From: Marthasterias glacialis
Lineage: Eukaryota > Echinodermata > Asteroidea > Forcipulatida > Asteriidae
Reading direction: 5' to 3'
DNA: 64,000 nucleotides
NCBI GenBank assembly: GCA_911728455.2
Contig: OU452227.1
Location: 13,656,110 to 13,720,109, forward strand
Shown: positions 1-10,963 of the stretch, piece by piece
How the letters are laid out: every line of letters starts with the position of its first letter
Position numbering within the stretch: the stretch's first letter is position 1
Made by a program: the position numbers and the translations under genes
Notes under the pieces: generated by a model
Seen by the model: the letters and a program-made list of their open reading frames with translations, nothing else
Told to the model about the DNA's origin: nothing
The model's database searches: none

Positions 1-779
1 GTTCCAGTGACGACTATACAGAAAGACGTTCTTTTATATTTCACTTTAATACATTCTATGAAATTTGAGATTCTGCTATATACTCCTGGTAAATGTCAAT
101 ATCTTCCAAATTAAAATTGTCTGAATGAAACCAACGATCGGCAGACGATTCGGAAAATACTTGATTACTGTCGCACTGTGCAATTATTTGGGGGGAGATT
201 TTAAGATTGCCGTGGGCATATTGTCACGTTCTGCTGTTTGTTGGTGTACAGTGCTTACACACTCTCTGATTGCAATACTGCCGTAGGAATGAATGCTCTG
301 TGACGAAGTTAGGTCCAAACCAAGTGCCTACCCATGACTATAATTACCAAGAAGCTGCTACCTACTTCAACCACAAGCTTTCACACTCGGTATATATTGT
401 GTTACATACACGCATCACCTTTGCACAATGCCATCAAGTCCACGATTGTAATTTTGCAGAACATTACGGGCATACCTCCGGAAATCAACATCAACGTACT
501 ATACAGCTATAAACATTCTGCACATGACGTCATTTAGAAGGCGCCCTCTCCTTGAGGTCAAAATGAGATTGATCATTGGCCAATCCTGTGTGCTGCGCGC
601 ACCAATCTATGAGTTTTCCATTGTTTTTCCAAAATGGCGGCTGGATGACGTCAATGCATAAGGTCTATAACCATCTGACAAACGGAGGGATGCAGAAAAA
701 ACCAAAGCGTGGAACCCACTGTTTAATTGGCAGTATTGGCCCTTGCACGCATATCACACGTGGCGACTGTGCCACGCTC
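1..779. other. Non-coding stretch, no gene seen
   Basis: AT-rich sequence with stops in all frames at short intervals. A motif TTCCAAAATGGCGG followed by GATGACGTCAA near 628-655 resembles the start of the downstream block TTCCAAAATGGCAC...GATGACGTCAGG near 870-907, so this part may be a diverged flank of the same dispersed repeat. No exon, RNA gene or clear element boundary was found. Confidence 0.5.
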
Positions 780-950
780 ACCATTTTGGAAGGCAATAGG
801 TGTACGTGGAAATGACGCGTCGCCTAAAATGCGCACTACATTGTATAACACACAGTGACATTGACTTCCAAAATGGCACAACCGGGATTGTTGTGATGAT
901 GACGTCAGGTGAATTGGGCCAATGCAATTGGTCACTAAAAGACTCATCAG
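780..950 (+). repeat. Dispersed repeat R1, copy 1
   Basis: Shares an ordered series of words with 24366-24536 in the same orientation: CAATAGGTGTACGTG / CAATAGGTATACGTG, then GTCGCCTAAAATGCGCA / GTCACCTAAAACGCGCA, then AAATGGC(A/G)CAACC, then TTGTGATGATGAC and a final CTCAT(C/G)A. Terminal repeats are not visible, so class is unknown. The frame open on the - strand across 778-1209 lies mainly in this repeat and looks incidental. Confidence 0.6.
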
Positions 951-2172
951 GCGAGTTAACACTATAATGTTTACGGCACATCAATGACAAAAGCAATGGC
1001 GTAGGACAGACTTGAATAATACATTCAAATGTTGTAATGGACTTTATTGGACATGATGTGACTTTCCAAATGGATGGTGTCATCTTCATCAACTTTGAAG
1101 AGTTTAGCGAAGTTTGTTGTATGAAGTGGTGAACTACATAAACCATACTAGCGTTCACAATGTGGTGACTGTGAATATAATTGTCACTAAATGGAGCTTT
1201 AATTGACAAACTGTAATGAAAAACCAGATGGATGCTTCATGTTATGTATTGTGCAAAAATGAAAACAACGGAAACAAACGAACAAACAACCCAACGAGCA
1301 AACAAACAAATAAATAAAAAACAAACGAAAATCCCAAACAACCGCAACAAACTAATTAACAAACAAGTACGAAAATGCATCTTGATATCTCCAGAAGATG
1401 GCATTTCCAGACTACGCCTATAATCTAGAAACTTTGTATAGCATGCTACGGCTACTTGAATAACATATTTGTCGATGATATCTCGCTGCACAATCAGACA
1501 CATAGTTCTGGCTCTGTGTTTGAATAGTCAGGACGTCCAAATATTGATAATGGCACAACACAATCTATCTATTTGGTCAACCTTAGGCCTTGGGTGAAGA
1601 AGCCCCCGCAAATTCCCTGAGACTACGCACGGTCCATGAATGGCAGCATTTCTGTCAGAAAAGACAAATATCGTATTTTATGCAACTTTTTCAAAGGGCG
1701 CTGAATGTATCCAACATTCCAGTACGATCGAGTCATCGGACCGTGAGTGGGGTGGGGTTAACAGAAACCATTTCTCGCAGTTTGACCTAAAACAAAGATT
1801 TTACCGATTCTTTTTAACGACCACGTCAGATTTTTTTGAAATCGAACATTCGGACCGTACACATTTTTTAAAGTAAATGAGACAACCAAACAGGTATTTT
1901 CGAATATGTGAGAGACACTTGCATGATTTATTGTGCCATTAGCACTAGACAGTAAAAACCGAAATTATAAATTCAGAAAAACTAAAGAAAAATCTACAGG
2001 CCAAAATAAAGGCAATACATAACAGCAACTGTACCGTATTGATTCACACTTGATCCATAAAAATGCGCGTTTTTCATACGTTAAAGCATACAATATAACA
2101 AAACATGTAGTCCTATTTATTATATACACACATTTATAGACTTTTAAAAATCCTTAATATCATTGAATCCTA
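951..2172. other. Non-coding stretch, no gene seen
   Basis: Ordinary AT-rich sequence. It includes an A-rich, AAACAAA-type low-complexity run at about 1260-1360. I found no repeat boundaries, RNA gene or convincing exon. Confidence 0.5.
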
Positions 2173-2320
2173 GAGCGTGCTATTAGATATCCTGGGATTG
2201 GGAGATGGTCGTATTGTGGAACATCAGATAAATATTACCAGTGTACCACGGGCGTTGTCCAGACATTTTACTTTAAAACTGTACATTTCGGATATGATCC
2301 TGACCAATATCGTCTATATG
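2173..2320 (+). CDS. Candidate internal exon, product unknown
   Basis: The segment is bounded by an acceptor-like end (pyrimidine-containing ...GAATCCTAG) and a consensus donor GTAAGT at 2321. Its frame lies inside a stop-free run of about 167 codons (2167-2667) that continues through the donor. Within the exon the reading contains WSYCGTSDKYYQC and FGYDPDQYRLYG, rich in Cys, Tyr and Gly, as in secreted proteins. I do not recognise a domain. Two of three frames are open across these 148 bases, and a run of this length is expected about once by chance in 64 kb at this composition, so the support is weak. No partner exon of matching phase was identified nearby. If real, the downstream splice would occur in phase 1 of a Gly codon. 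Confidence 0.25.
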
Positions 2321-4349
2321 GTAAGTTAGACAGCTACAGGCGAAATGTTCGGATCGTTTGCTGCGGTTTATCTGAATTAGGTTTGTTACCTGAATCGATG
2401 TTTGGAAAACCGGGGGTCTTGAGCATTTGGGAAACGTCAGTGTACACCCTAAAAAACGGCTTGAAGGTTGTTAAAATGGAACATTCACGAAAGAGACTCA
2501 AGTCCATAATGTTATTCTTGGTGTTTCATTGTACCCAAATCAACGCTCAACAATTCTTTCATCGAGTTGACCAGCATTTTAAATCCATTCAACTTTTAGG
2601 GGTTGTCTGTGCGTGGCACAACGGGGCCTTCCATATTGTGTACCATGTAGATGCACTTACCACATGATGTCAAATTACACGCTGGAATAGTCTATCATCC
2701 AAATCCACAGTTGATAATATTGAAAGGTCAGACAGTAGGAGGGTTAAGAAGATAACGGTGATAGATTGGCCCACACATGATTGATAGTAAAGTGTTGCCT
2801 TATGTAAGAAACATTGATATTTTTCAAAAGGAAACTTCTGAGACTGATGCTCGCATATTGAAACTGCAAAATATCAAAACAATGTATAAGACGTAGTTGA
2901 TTGTAGTTATACAAAATCTGGGAGCCTCTTCTTAACTAATTTTTTTATTTTGTAAAAAAAAAATGACCTGTTACCGGTAACATCTTTCCAGAAATATTTA
3001 CTTGAACATACTGAAATTTGCGATGACGTGAACAAAAAACAATTGTGTATTATGCCTATGTTATTTATAAACATGAGTAATGCGAAAAAAAATAAACACT
3101 AATTATAAAAACTCTTTTTACGTCTGCGCGTAATCCAAAGTTGAAAAAACAACTGCACAGTTTTACCTGTGCCCTCAAACTCAATAATATATTACAGAGA
3201 TTTTATCACTTTGTATTTGCTTCCCACTCCGGTGAAAATGTCACGGTTGGAGTGATATAAAGTACAACTGACCGCACTTTGGTAGTTTCTTTACTAGGCG
3301 ACTCTTTCTGTATCGCAAACACACGAGTTATAATGTGATAGGAGGAGGATGATATCCTCCAGGCGGAATATAAGCAGCCTGCTGATCCATAAAAGGGGCC
3401 GCGGGTCACCTTTATTCTACGGTTCATCCACAGCCGTTTTTTATTCAATGCATTATTCGGACGAACCACTTTCTCAAATTTCTTCTGTATGCTGTAAAAG
3501 AGTCAGTTGAACCTGGTGATGCTAGACAGATATTAGTTCGGGAAGATAAGATATTCAAATGGGCACCGATTGTTTCACTCCAAAGTGCAAGATTTAATAA
3601 GGCTTGGGTTTGATACAATTCAAGCTAATTTAAACTTACTTCGTTTTTTTATTTTTTTATCTGAAAGGAATAAAAGCACCCTTGATTTATTCCCTTGCAT
3701 CTACGTCAACACAAACTCCATCACACTAGAATTCCAATTTAAATTTACCAATTTAGTAGTGCGGTAAAGGAGTGGAGATTATCTTGTTTTCTTAAGCAAC
3801 TGTTGCTTTTTTAACCTTCATAAAAGTGCTCCGGTTAACAGCAATGTAGCAGCTGATTACCCACAACATCCAAAACACGAACGATATTGAATACTGCGTG
3901 ACATGATACTGTTTTGACAACTCTAATTTAAAAGCCCGCGTTTTTTTCCACTTGTATAATTATATCATATCAATGAATACAATCATGTGGACTTGAAATT
4001 GATTGATTTGTTGAATGGAAAGTAGGTTCGGTGAATGATTGTCTTAAGATAACTGGCAAAAAGTAAAAAAACTAAAATAAAATCGATTCACAAGAACACA
4101 ACCTAAACATGATGTATCCTTCTCGCGCTAAATTTTGAAAATGAAAAACGGCCCTGAATCTATTTTAATTATTTTGAAAAACAAGTTGTAAAACCAGATT
4201 AAACTGAACTACAATGTCCACTGTCTTCTGGAAAACCTTGCAACGAAACCAGCTTAATTTTTTTTTAAACATGAACGTTTGGGTTAAATTATTTATGATT
4301 TAGTTTCTTTATATTCAAACTTTCAGAATTTTTGTTTCCCCACAGTGTG
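2321..4349. other. Non-coding stretch, no gene seen
   Basis: AT-rich sequence with several A or T runs (for example 2939-2963). The open frame begun upstream continues to 2667, but its downstream part shows no recognisable family. Nothing else stands out. Confidence 0.5.
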
Positions 4350-4455
4350 GCGTCGTTTAACAACAACCGGCTGTGAATAATGTTTTTTTCACAGAAGTCT
4401 GGAAAGTACTGAGTATACGGTGATTTACACACATTAATGTATGTTCAAATAAATA
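4350..4455 (+). repeat. tRNA-related SINE family B, 3' fragment
   Basis: The segment GGCTGTGAATAATG...TTCACAGAAGTCTGG, then AAAGTACTGAGTATACGGTG and TTACACACATTAATGTA, matches the copies at 5733-5890 (+) and 10816-10925 (-). The tRNA-like head is missing here. The copy runs directly into an ATAAATAA-type tail, as expected for a SINE 3' end. Confidence 0.6.
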
Positions 4456-4556
4456 AATGAATAAAAATGAATAAAAATAAATAAATAAATCACAAATAAT
4501 ATTCTTGATCCCCGATGCAAAAAAATAAAATAAGATAAAATAAATAAATAAATACA
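4440..4556 (+). repeat. ATAAATAA-type simple repeat, SINE tail
   Basis: Imperfect AAATAAATAAATG / AAATAAATAAAT blocks interrupted by GATCCCCGATGCAAAA. The reverse complement of that interruption (TTTGCATCGGGGAT) also occurs at 5732, at the head of the next SINE-B copy. The run is therefore probably a SINE tail or junction and not an independent microsatellite. Confidence 0.6.
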
Positions 4557-4605
4557 AATAACATTTATCATAACCAGCTGTAACTTACAAAATAAAGGTG
4601 TAGTT

Positions 4606-4955
4606 AGCAATACCAAAGATACTAGAAACCCAAGATAGGAATTTCTATTCAGAAACATGAAACGCAAAATAAGGGCGCCCGCTGTCGTTTGGTAGGTAAA
4701 ACCAAAGGTCGTTTGCGCAATAAGTAGGGCCTAGTAAGTGGAAAAACTTAGACCAAACGATCCTACCAACTAAAAAAGGTGAAGGCAGATCAAAATTATG
4801 GTGTTCGGCAATAAATTGTGTCAATAATCCTAGCAAAATTGACACATTGGGAAGGGCGCCATCACGCGGTTGGTAGGTATAAAGGCGTTACATCTGCTAC
4901 CGTGCAAAACGGCACAAGCGTCCTATCTTGTATTTCTAGTATCTTTGGCAATACC
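4606..4955. mobile_element. Non-autonomous TIR element, about 350 bp
   Basis: The left end reads GCAATACCAAAGATACTAGA, continuing to CCAAGATAGGA. The right end is its inverse, TCCTATCTTG then TCTAGTATCTTTGGCAATAC, giving imperfect terminal inverted repeats of about 35 bp. Inside, GGGCGCC...TTGGTAGGTA occurs twice as a direct repeat (near 4673 and 4854), and GTTTGGTAGG also occurs inverted (CCAAACGATCCTACCAAC near 4755). No open frame encodes a transposase. A target-site duplication is not clear, so the superfamily is unassigned. Confidence 0.7.
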
Positions 4956-5732
4956 CAGTGTATCTTAATGGACACTCGGACCAGCTGGTATCTGATGCAT
5001 ATGTAGGTCAATGTTAGTCTTATTAAGTGCTCCGGGACATTGCACACCGTTGCTTTGGTAAATCACCCCCATGCGAGTATTCTCTTATTCAAGAAAAGCA
5101 ACTGAACATCAAACCCAAGCAAATTTAATTACTTTCGATTGACCTAGCATCTGTATGATGCTGGTAATGAAACAGCGTGAAATTGATGTCTTTTTCATGA
5201 TGCAAAGGAAAAGTAATCATGCCTGTAATGTTCAATGAAGTTGTTCAATGTTCGAGTTCCTCGATGACATCTACACGGAAAAGACGACGGGAAAAAACTA
5301 ATAATAGATTAAGTTTCTCTCATTAAATACAGTCGTTTTCCTAGTTCCGAATCTCTTGTTTGGTTTCCGATGCGAGTATCAAAAATAGATCATAAACAAC
5401 AATTTAGTTCTTTCATAACTATCGCAGCTAGCGTCCTTCAGACTGCATCAAAAGATTCAGTCCTAAACTCCCTTTGTTGAAAGGACGACGCTCAAACATT
5501 TTTAACGTTTTTTCCCGCTATAGTTAAGAATCGGGTTAGTCTATTCCGGGTTGCTACACAAAAGACAAACCCTGACAGCTGGAGACCGAGAACGGTATCG
5601 AAACCAACAACACCGGCCGTCAAAGAACGGCAAGGTTCGATCATGACAAAGTCAACATGCGATCTGGGACTATAGGAAAAGACTCCTCATTCTTTACTCG
5701 AAGATTTGAGATATTTTTTATGTAGTTTGTTT
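4956..5732. other. Non-coding stretch, no gene seen
   Basis: Unremarkable AT-rich sequence without repeats that I can pair elsewhere in the window. Confidence 0.4.
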
Positions 5733-5890
5733 TGCATCGGGGATAAAGATTATTATTTGTTTCGGGGGGTCGTGGGATCGAATCCCACCTGAGGAAATAT
5801 GCCTGTGGATAATTTTGTTCACATGACTAGGGAAATTACCGAGTATACAGTGCTTAACACACTTCGGTGTACGGGTAATATTTGAGATAT
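5733..5890 (+). repeat. tRNA-related SINE family B, copy
   Basis: Begins near TTGCATCGGGGATAAAG. It contains GGTCGTGGGATCGAATCCCAC, whose GATCGAATCC is a good RNA polymerase III B-box and whose arms form a T-stem (GTGGG/CCCAC). It continues with TGCCTGTGGATAAT, the block ACCGAGTATACAGTGCTTAA and CACACTTCGGTGTACGGG. The A-box end is not recognisable, so only the 3' half of a tRNA-like head is seen. Confidence 0.65.
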
Positions 5891-6290
5891 TTATCTGGAG
5901 AATAGCAATAGTTGTATTTAAAAATCTATCAGAAAAAGTCTCCGCCCAACGAAGACTAGGCCTACATTATAAGAGCGATATATTTCAGGGTTCTGACCAT
6001 TTTTTCGCAGCTCCCTTAATTCTTATAAATATTGTTTCAGGTAGAAACCATACAGATATTTATCTTCTTGTAATAGGTGAATGGCAGTAAAAAGGGTTTT
6101 GTTATTTAGTGTTCTCAACGTTTCGATTAGTGTGCGCTGGCTGTCGTCATCGGAGATTTATCTGTCTCATTGTCTATGCGGTACCAAACAAATTGGTAAT
6201 ATTGTACAAACCTGTTTATTAAATGAACTTAAATCTACCACCCTTTGATCCTTGAAACTAAATTTTAACCTACTTCCCTGAACTTCAGTC
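5891..6290. other. Non-coding stretch, no gene seen
   Basis: AT-rich sequence with no pairing to other parts of the window and no exon-like signal. Confidence 0.4.
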
Positions 6291-6549
6291 TAAAAAGGAT
6301 TAGTCAGATTTGTCAAGAAACCATTTAATTGACAATTAAGGGTCAGCTGGGTACAACTATTAATCAGTCAGTCTGACTAGATAATTCTAGTCAGGAGTAT
6401 TTAAATAACTAAAATTGGAGTCAAATCCAATTAATTTGTCTAGTCGGTATGACTAAATCCGTTTTCCCCCATATATTTAACTATTTTCCTACAGTTTTCA
6501 ACAACTAGGCAAACCAGTCAATATTTTGACTAGGTCGTTATAAGAATGT
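6291..6549 (+). repeat. Dispersed repeat R2, copy 1
   Basis: Aligns in the same orientation with 31114-31358. Shared words in order are GTCAGATTTG, CAATTAAGGGT(C/T)AGCTG, AATCAGTCAGTC, ACTAAAATTGGAGTCA and GTCAATATTTTGACTAGG, then GTCGTTAT. Short TGACTAG / CTAGTCA words recur inside and could form stems. No coding capacity and no certain termini. Confidence 0.65.
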
Positions 6550-6889
6550 TTGTAGAGCAATAATAAATAGTTGATGGGGTCTTAGTCGCCACCCTTTCTG
6601 GTCGGATTAAAAAAATGTGTATTAATAGATGGAAGCATACTTTAATATCATTACTAATGTTACGAGAAAACATAGTTGCCATTTTGATGACAAGTTTGAC
6701 ATGTACGGGAGAAATTGTCTCTCACAACTCGGTTCTTAATTCGCTTTATCCAATCAAACTAAACATGAAAGTGTACATATCTATGGCTTAGTGTTTGCTG
6801 AAAAAATAATAATAATAACCCGTGACCTTATTGAATAATTCCTGTTTATTGAAAACTAGAGGATGAGAATGAGTTTACTCTTCAAAAAA
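6550..6889. other. Non-coding stretch, no gene seen
   Basis: AT-rich; a short AATAAT run near 6805. Nothing further. Confidence 0.4.
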
Positions 6890-7215
6890 ATCAACGGTGT
6901 CGTCGGACCCTTTAATAACGTGAAGACGTGTCCTGTGCCCGGAGGGAGCCGCCCACAACTTGAATCATATCCCCACAGACCCACTGCAAGGGTGCAACAG
7001 ATTATGGGCAGGTAGCCACCGGTCAATCTCTCTCTGCATCCGTCCTGATTCCATTATGGTATTTACACAGCGATATCAAATGAAGGCCGGCTTTAACATG
7101 GAATGTAATGCGTTCGTGCATCGCCCTGACACCCTGTATGAGTGCTGTGGATTAACATGCTAATTTGCATGCAAGGCAGGGCCAACGGCTGATTTCAAAT
7201 GTTGGTAAATTGCAC
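6890..7215. promoter_or_regulatory. GC-elevated single-copy block with POU site, possible enhancer
   Basis: The block is visibly richer in G+C than its surroundings and does not match any other part of the window. At 7156-7172 it holds CATGCTAATTTGCATGC, which contains a perfect octamer ATTTGCAT (7163-7170) overlapping an inverted ATGCTAAT half, an arrangement known to bind POU-domain dimers. Enhancer function is inference; conservation in a related genome would decide it. Confidence 0.25.
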
Positions 7216-8357
7216 GTGCCTTGCTTTGCAAGCACGGGCTATGGCATGTGGATCCTAAAAATGGGCATTCGTATAAAGTGGCTAAATGGTACAACGTACT
7301 TACACAAAACAAAACAAAACAAGGCCAACAACGACCAGACAGTTAACCTCTGACCGCTGTTCGGCTATATTGAATATTCTGTGGTTAGAAAGTTGTCTCC
7401 AAACTGGTTGTTTTCAATGGCTGATTTGTGCACTGTTTATTTCCCTATGTATGTGTTAAAAGAAAGGTACAATATCTAATGTACAGTGTTTCAAAAAGAG
7501 GAACTTTCCCTTAAAATGTTGCTTTAGTTTCACCTGTTCTTTTCAAATTTCCATGTAACAAATACCCAAGAAGTGTCAAACATAATAAATTGTTTGTTTT
7601 ATTCTGTGTTTCCTTAGGCGCACATCCTAAAGCTTCGATAGGCCAAAGTTCATTGACCAAGTCACAATTTTCTTATTTTTGTAAACATCGCTTGTCACAG
7701 CTTACAACGTGGTAAGCCTATATGTTTACATTACGCTTGATTCATTACACGTGTCGTCTATGTGAAGTAAATGCTATGATCCCTCAGGCCTATACCTTGT
7801 TTGCTCGTAATTCTAGTATCTTACAGTACACAAAGAGTTATCCATGTGATATTTGTAAAAATGTGGACCACAGAAAACAAAAAAACAAAGTCACGCACGG
7901 GGGACAGCAACTTGCAAAAGAATCTCCCGAAAGCATCGCTTCGTATAACTGTCACTCAAACCTGGTTAATGTCTACATGGGTTAGAAGAGCAAGAAACAG
8001 GATGTAGCATCAATGCGAAAGAAGGACAACTACTCAGATAAAATAAAGTAACTCAACACTTGAAGACATAAAAATACCGATGTAAACGTCACAACAGCTT
8101 CAGGAACCGACAAGCAATTTTAGGATAAGTCTTCTGTCGAAACACCTTAATTGTGGCCGTTTCTCTGCAACGGTGGAGTGTTTATCGAGACCCGGGGCTG
8201 AATTATTGAGCTCAATACTAAGAGATTGAGGAATTCCTAGAAAGGGACGAATATAAGCGTGTTTGTGTTTCGCACATATCTGCACGGAGACATTCAAGCT
8301 GTTATATTAATAGCAAATCGGGATAAACCTTTACTGAATCATTGGATTTTGTTTTAC
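7216..8357. other. Non-coding stretch, no gene seen
   Basis: Contains a short AACAAAACAAAACAA run at about 7307-7322. Several short open frames around 7722-8007 have no recognisable family and no splice-site support. Confidence 0.45.
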
Positions 8358-8885
8358 CAGTGGCGTATACTAGACATTTTCGTGGGGGTGTGGGGGGGGG
8401 AGGGAAATACGTAGCTGGGGGGTTTGATGTGTTGAACCATTCGCTTGTGCATTTTTTTCGATCTCATTAAAGGGGCAAGAGGGGAGGGGAAAGAGTTAAA
8501 TGTACGCATCGTGACTGACACCAATTGTTGACAGTCACGATGATATTGATTTTGAATGAAGTCGGTATGTGTATGTCGGGAGGGGGCGGTTAAGCTGTAA
8601 TATGCAGTGAGTTTTTGTTACAACAGAGGATTATGAGTTTTGAGGCATTGGAAGGTGAGGTATCAATGTATATTTTGGTTTGCGGTAACACCATGTGATT
8701 ATATCTACTTGGCTGTATACAGTAGATTGTTCTTGTGAGAACTTGTCTTGCTATTACTCTACTACCACGGAGTAGATTTCGGAACTGGGGGACAACTTAG
8801 TTCTGAAAAGAACTGACCATCTTATTAAGTACGACCTGCCCCCCCCTTGTGCCCCCCCTAAAATTTTACCCTAGTTACGGCGCTG
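8358..8885. mobile_element. TIR element of the CAGYGGCGTAAC type (hAT-like?)
   Basis: The left end is CAGTGGCGTATACTAG. The right end is CTAGTTACGGCGCTG, the inverse of CAGCGCCGTAACTAG. The right-hand 50 bases (CCCCCCTTGTGCCCCCCCTA, then AAATTTTACCC) match the right ends of the elements at 36424-36792 and 59440-60721, so these belong to one group. The interior differs and includes G-runs and a perfect 11-bp stem hairpin. No transposase is encoded. Assignment to hAT rests only on terminal sequence style and a possible 8-bp duplication in another copy. Confidence 0.55.
8507..8542. repeat. Hairpin, 11-bp perfect stem
   Basis: CATCGTGACTG and its exact inverse CAGTCACGATG are separated by a 14-base loop containing CAATTG. 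It sits in the middle of the TIR element at 8358-8885. Confidence 0.85.
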
Positions 8886-9633
8886 GGGGGGGGGGGCGGG
8901 GCAGGAAATCAACATAGGAAGTTGGTTGGTTGAGTTGACAAAGGGCTGTACACACTTTTCAAGTAAATGATGACCCATCACCCACCGAGCAAATTACTAG
9001 ATCGTTAGTTCTTGAGAGCACACCCGTCCACATAAGTTGATGATGAAATTCAGCGCGTGATATTAATTTATACTTCAGCGGAGACACTCAGGCTAATGGA
9101 TGTAAAGGCTTGTGTAAACAGTCAAAGTTTCAATGTCAAACTGTGTTTTACTTTCAGATTTGTGGCTGCGTGTTATGTCGGGACAAGTCTAAATACTTGT
9201 AAATTTGCAAGAAGTTAATGATGTATCAACCCCGTCAAGATGACGATATCTCACTGGCATGTCATTTAACTTTATTATCCTCACATAAGACGATTTGTAC
9301 GATCCGGTTTCACGTTGGTTTCGGGTTGTGTCAATTTACTCGCTAGAATGAGATTCAGGCCATTGCAATCAGATCACAATTACCCTTCGCAACCTTACTT
9401 TACAAAAGGTTCTAAAGGGTGATTGTAGTGTCATCTTTTGAATACTGCAAAGTTTTCATTTCAATGGTTTTATTGCTTAATTGATCTTAAACAATGCTGT
9501 CTTATCTATGTGATTCTTGATTACGAGTCTAATTCTTGCCATTTGAAGCTATCTTATAAAAGTATGGCTCCTAGCAATGAATAAGTCCAACAGAGCGTGA
9601 GCTGTGTGTATTTTCATACACGTCGTTATGGAC
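8886..9633. other. Non-coding stretch, no gene seen
   Basis: After a G-run at 8885-8900 the sequence is ordinary. No element ends or exon-like segments were recognised. Confidence 0.4.
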
Positions 9634-10165
9634 CATTATGTCCGACAGCCGATTTATACCACTATGTCCAACCCATTGAGTCCGACAAATCTATACGTTC
9701 GACACACTGTGTCCTACGAACCTTAGTGTCCTCAACTGTGTGTCAGAATGTTGGATAAGATTAGTAACATAAATAAAATTAATAAAACTCATTCTTCTGA
9801 CACATTGTGTCTGAAAAACCGTTAATAGTCACATCGTGTCCCACAAATCAAGACCCATTGTGTCCGACAAATCAATATGTATGACCCATTGTGTGCGACA
9901 AACGTTAAATCTGACCCACTGTGCCCGACAAAGCATTATGTCCAACCAGTTGTGTCCGACAAACCATCGCGTCCGACAGACCATCATGTCCGATCCGTTT
10001 TGTCCGACAAACTGTAATGTTCGACACGTTGTGTCCGACGAAGCATCTTGTCCGAAAGAACATCATGTCCAATCCGACAAACCATTTTGTTTGACCGAAT
10101 GAGCCCAACAAACCATTACATCGTACCCAATGTGTTCGACAAATCTTGTCGAACGTCATGGTTGA
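9634..10165. repeat. Degenerate 17-bp unit array, foldback-like (copy A)
   Basis: Built from diverged copies of a unit close to CATTATGTCCGACAAAC. Many TGTCCGACAAA and GTCCGAC words are spaced by about 17 or multiples. The left edge reads ACCATTATGTCCGACAG. Near the right edge the orientation flips (TTGTCGAACGTCATGGT), so the array has short inverted ends. A related array lies at 35240-35560. The 88-codon + frame at 9836-10102 is a by-product of the repetition. Confidence 0.75.
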
Positions 10166-10815
10166 TAGACATAACTTTGCGTCTTACACATCAAGGTGTA
10201 TTTGAATTGTCTGAAGGAAACGGCAAAGAGAATACTACGTTGAGGTGGTAGATTCCCACGTTATCCTGTTCTTGTCGGTCGAGATTGTTAACCCATGGAT
10301 TCTGATGGCATTGATCTTCAGTCCAATTAGAACTACTTTTACTTTTGCTTTACCGAGAATGATTGCTCGGATATGATTGTACTTCGGTGACATCGAAATA
10401 ACGTGTGCAGTGGTGGTATAATACTAGTATATTAAAATTGTATGACCAATAACAAAACCGATGCAGGTTAATCGTAATATGAAATGAACGTAAGGTGGCG
10501 GTCATTTTCAATATATAAGTTTACAAACATGTCAAACAACGGTTTTGAACATTAATTTTACACAAAATAAGGCGGAATTAAAATACGTGTGTTCTAAACA
10601 CCGAAGTGTTAAATGAGGAGAGGCCTAGATGTACATATCAAGTTAAAACACTATTGCCACCTTTGGTTAAACATAATGTGTATTCTACCAAAGGACTATA
10701 TTACTACTGTTTGAATTTTGATTGGAAAAAATTAGCACAATTTTTCATTAAGAATATGGGTAGATAGATGTTAATATTTACATCGGGGGAATGAATATAA
10801 ATTTCAATTTGCCTT
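10166..10815. other. Non-coding stretch, no gene seen
   Basis: AT-rich single-copy sequence; nothing recognised. Confidence 0.4.
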
Positions 10816-10925
10816 TTCACCGATGTGTGATAAGCACTGTATACTCAGTGCTTTCGAGTTCCACAGGCAACTCGGGTTGGATTCGGGTTGGACCCACGAC
10901 TCCCGCATGACTAGAGCAGATGTCT
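10816..10925 (-). repeat. tRNA-related SINE family B, copy
   Basis: On the - strand it reads TCGTGGGTCCAACCC, a T-arm-like, B-box-like stretch, then a GCCTGTGGAACTCG block, then GCACTGAGTATACAGTGCTT and ATCACACATCGGTG. This matches the 5733-5890 copy. TCTAGTCATGCGGGAG lies immediately upstream and may be the remaining tRNA-like part. Confidence 0.65.
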
Positions 10926-10963
10926 TGGAATATGGGTGTTAAAAACATCCTCACATCTCAATA

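Noticed and set aside
778-1209. 143-codon - strand frame
   Set aside because: Covers dispersed repeat R1, whose second copy at 24366 has no matching intact frame; composition not protein-like.
9836-10102. 88-codon + frame with repeated CPTNH-like words
   Set aside because: By-product of the 17-base unit array; the 35-kb array gives similar spurious frames.
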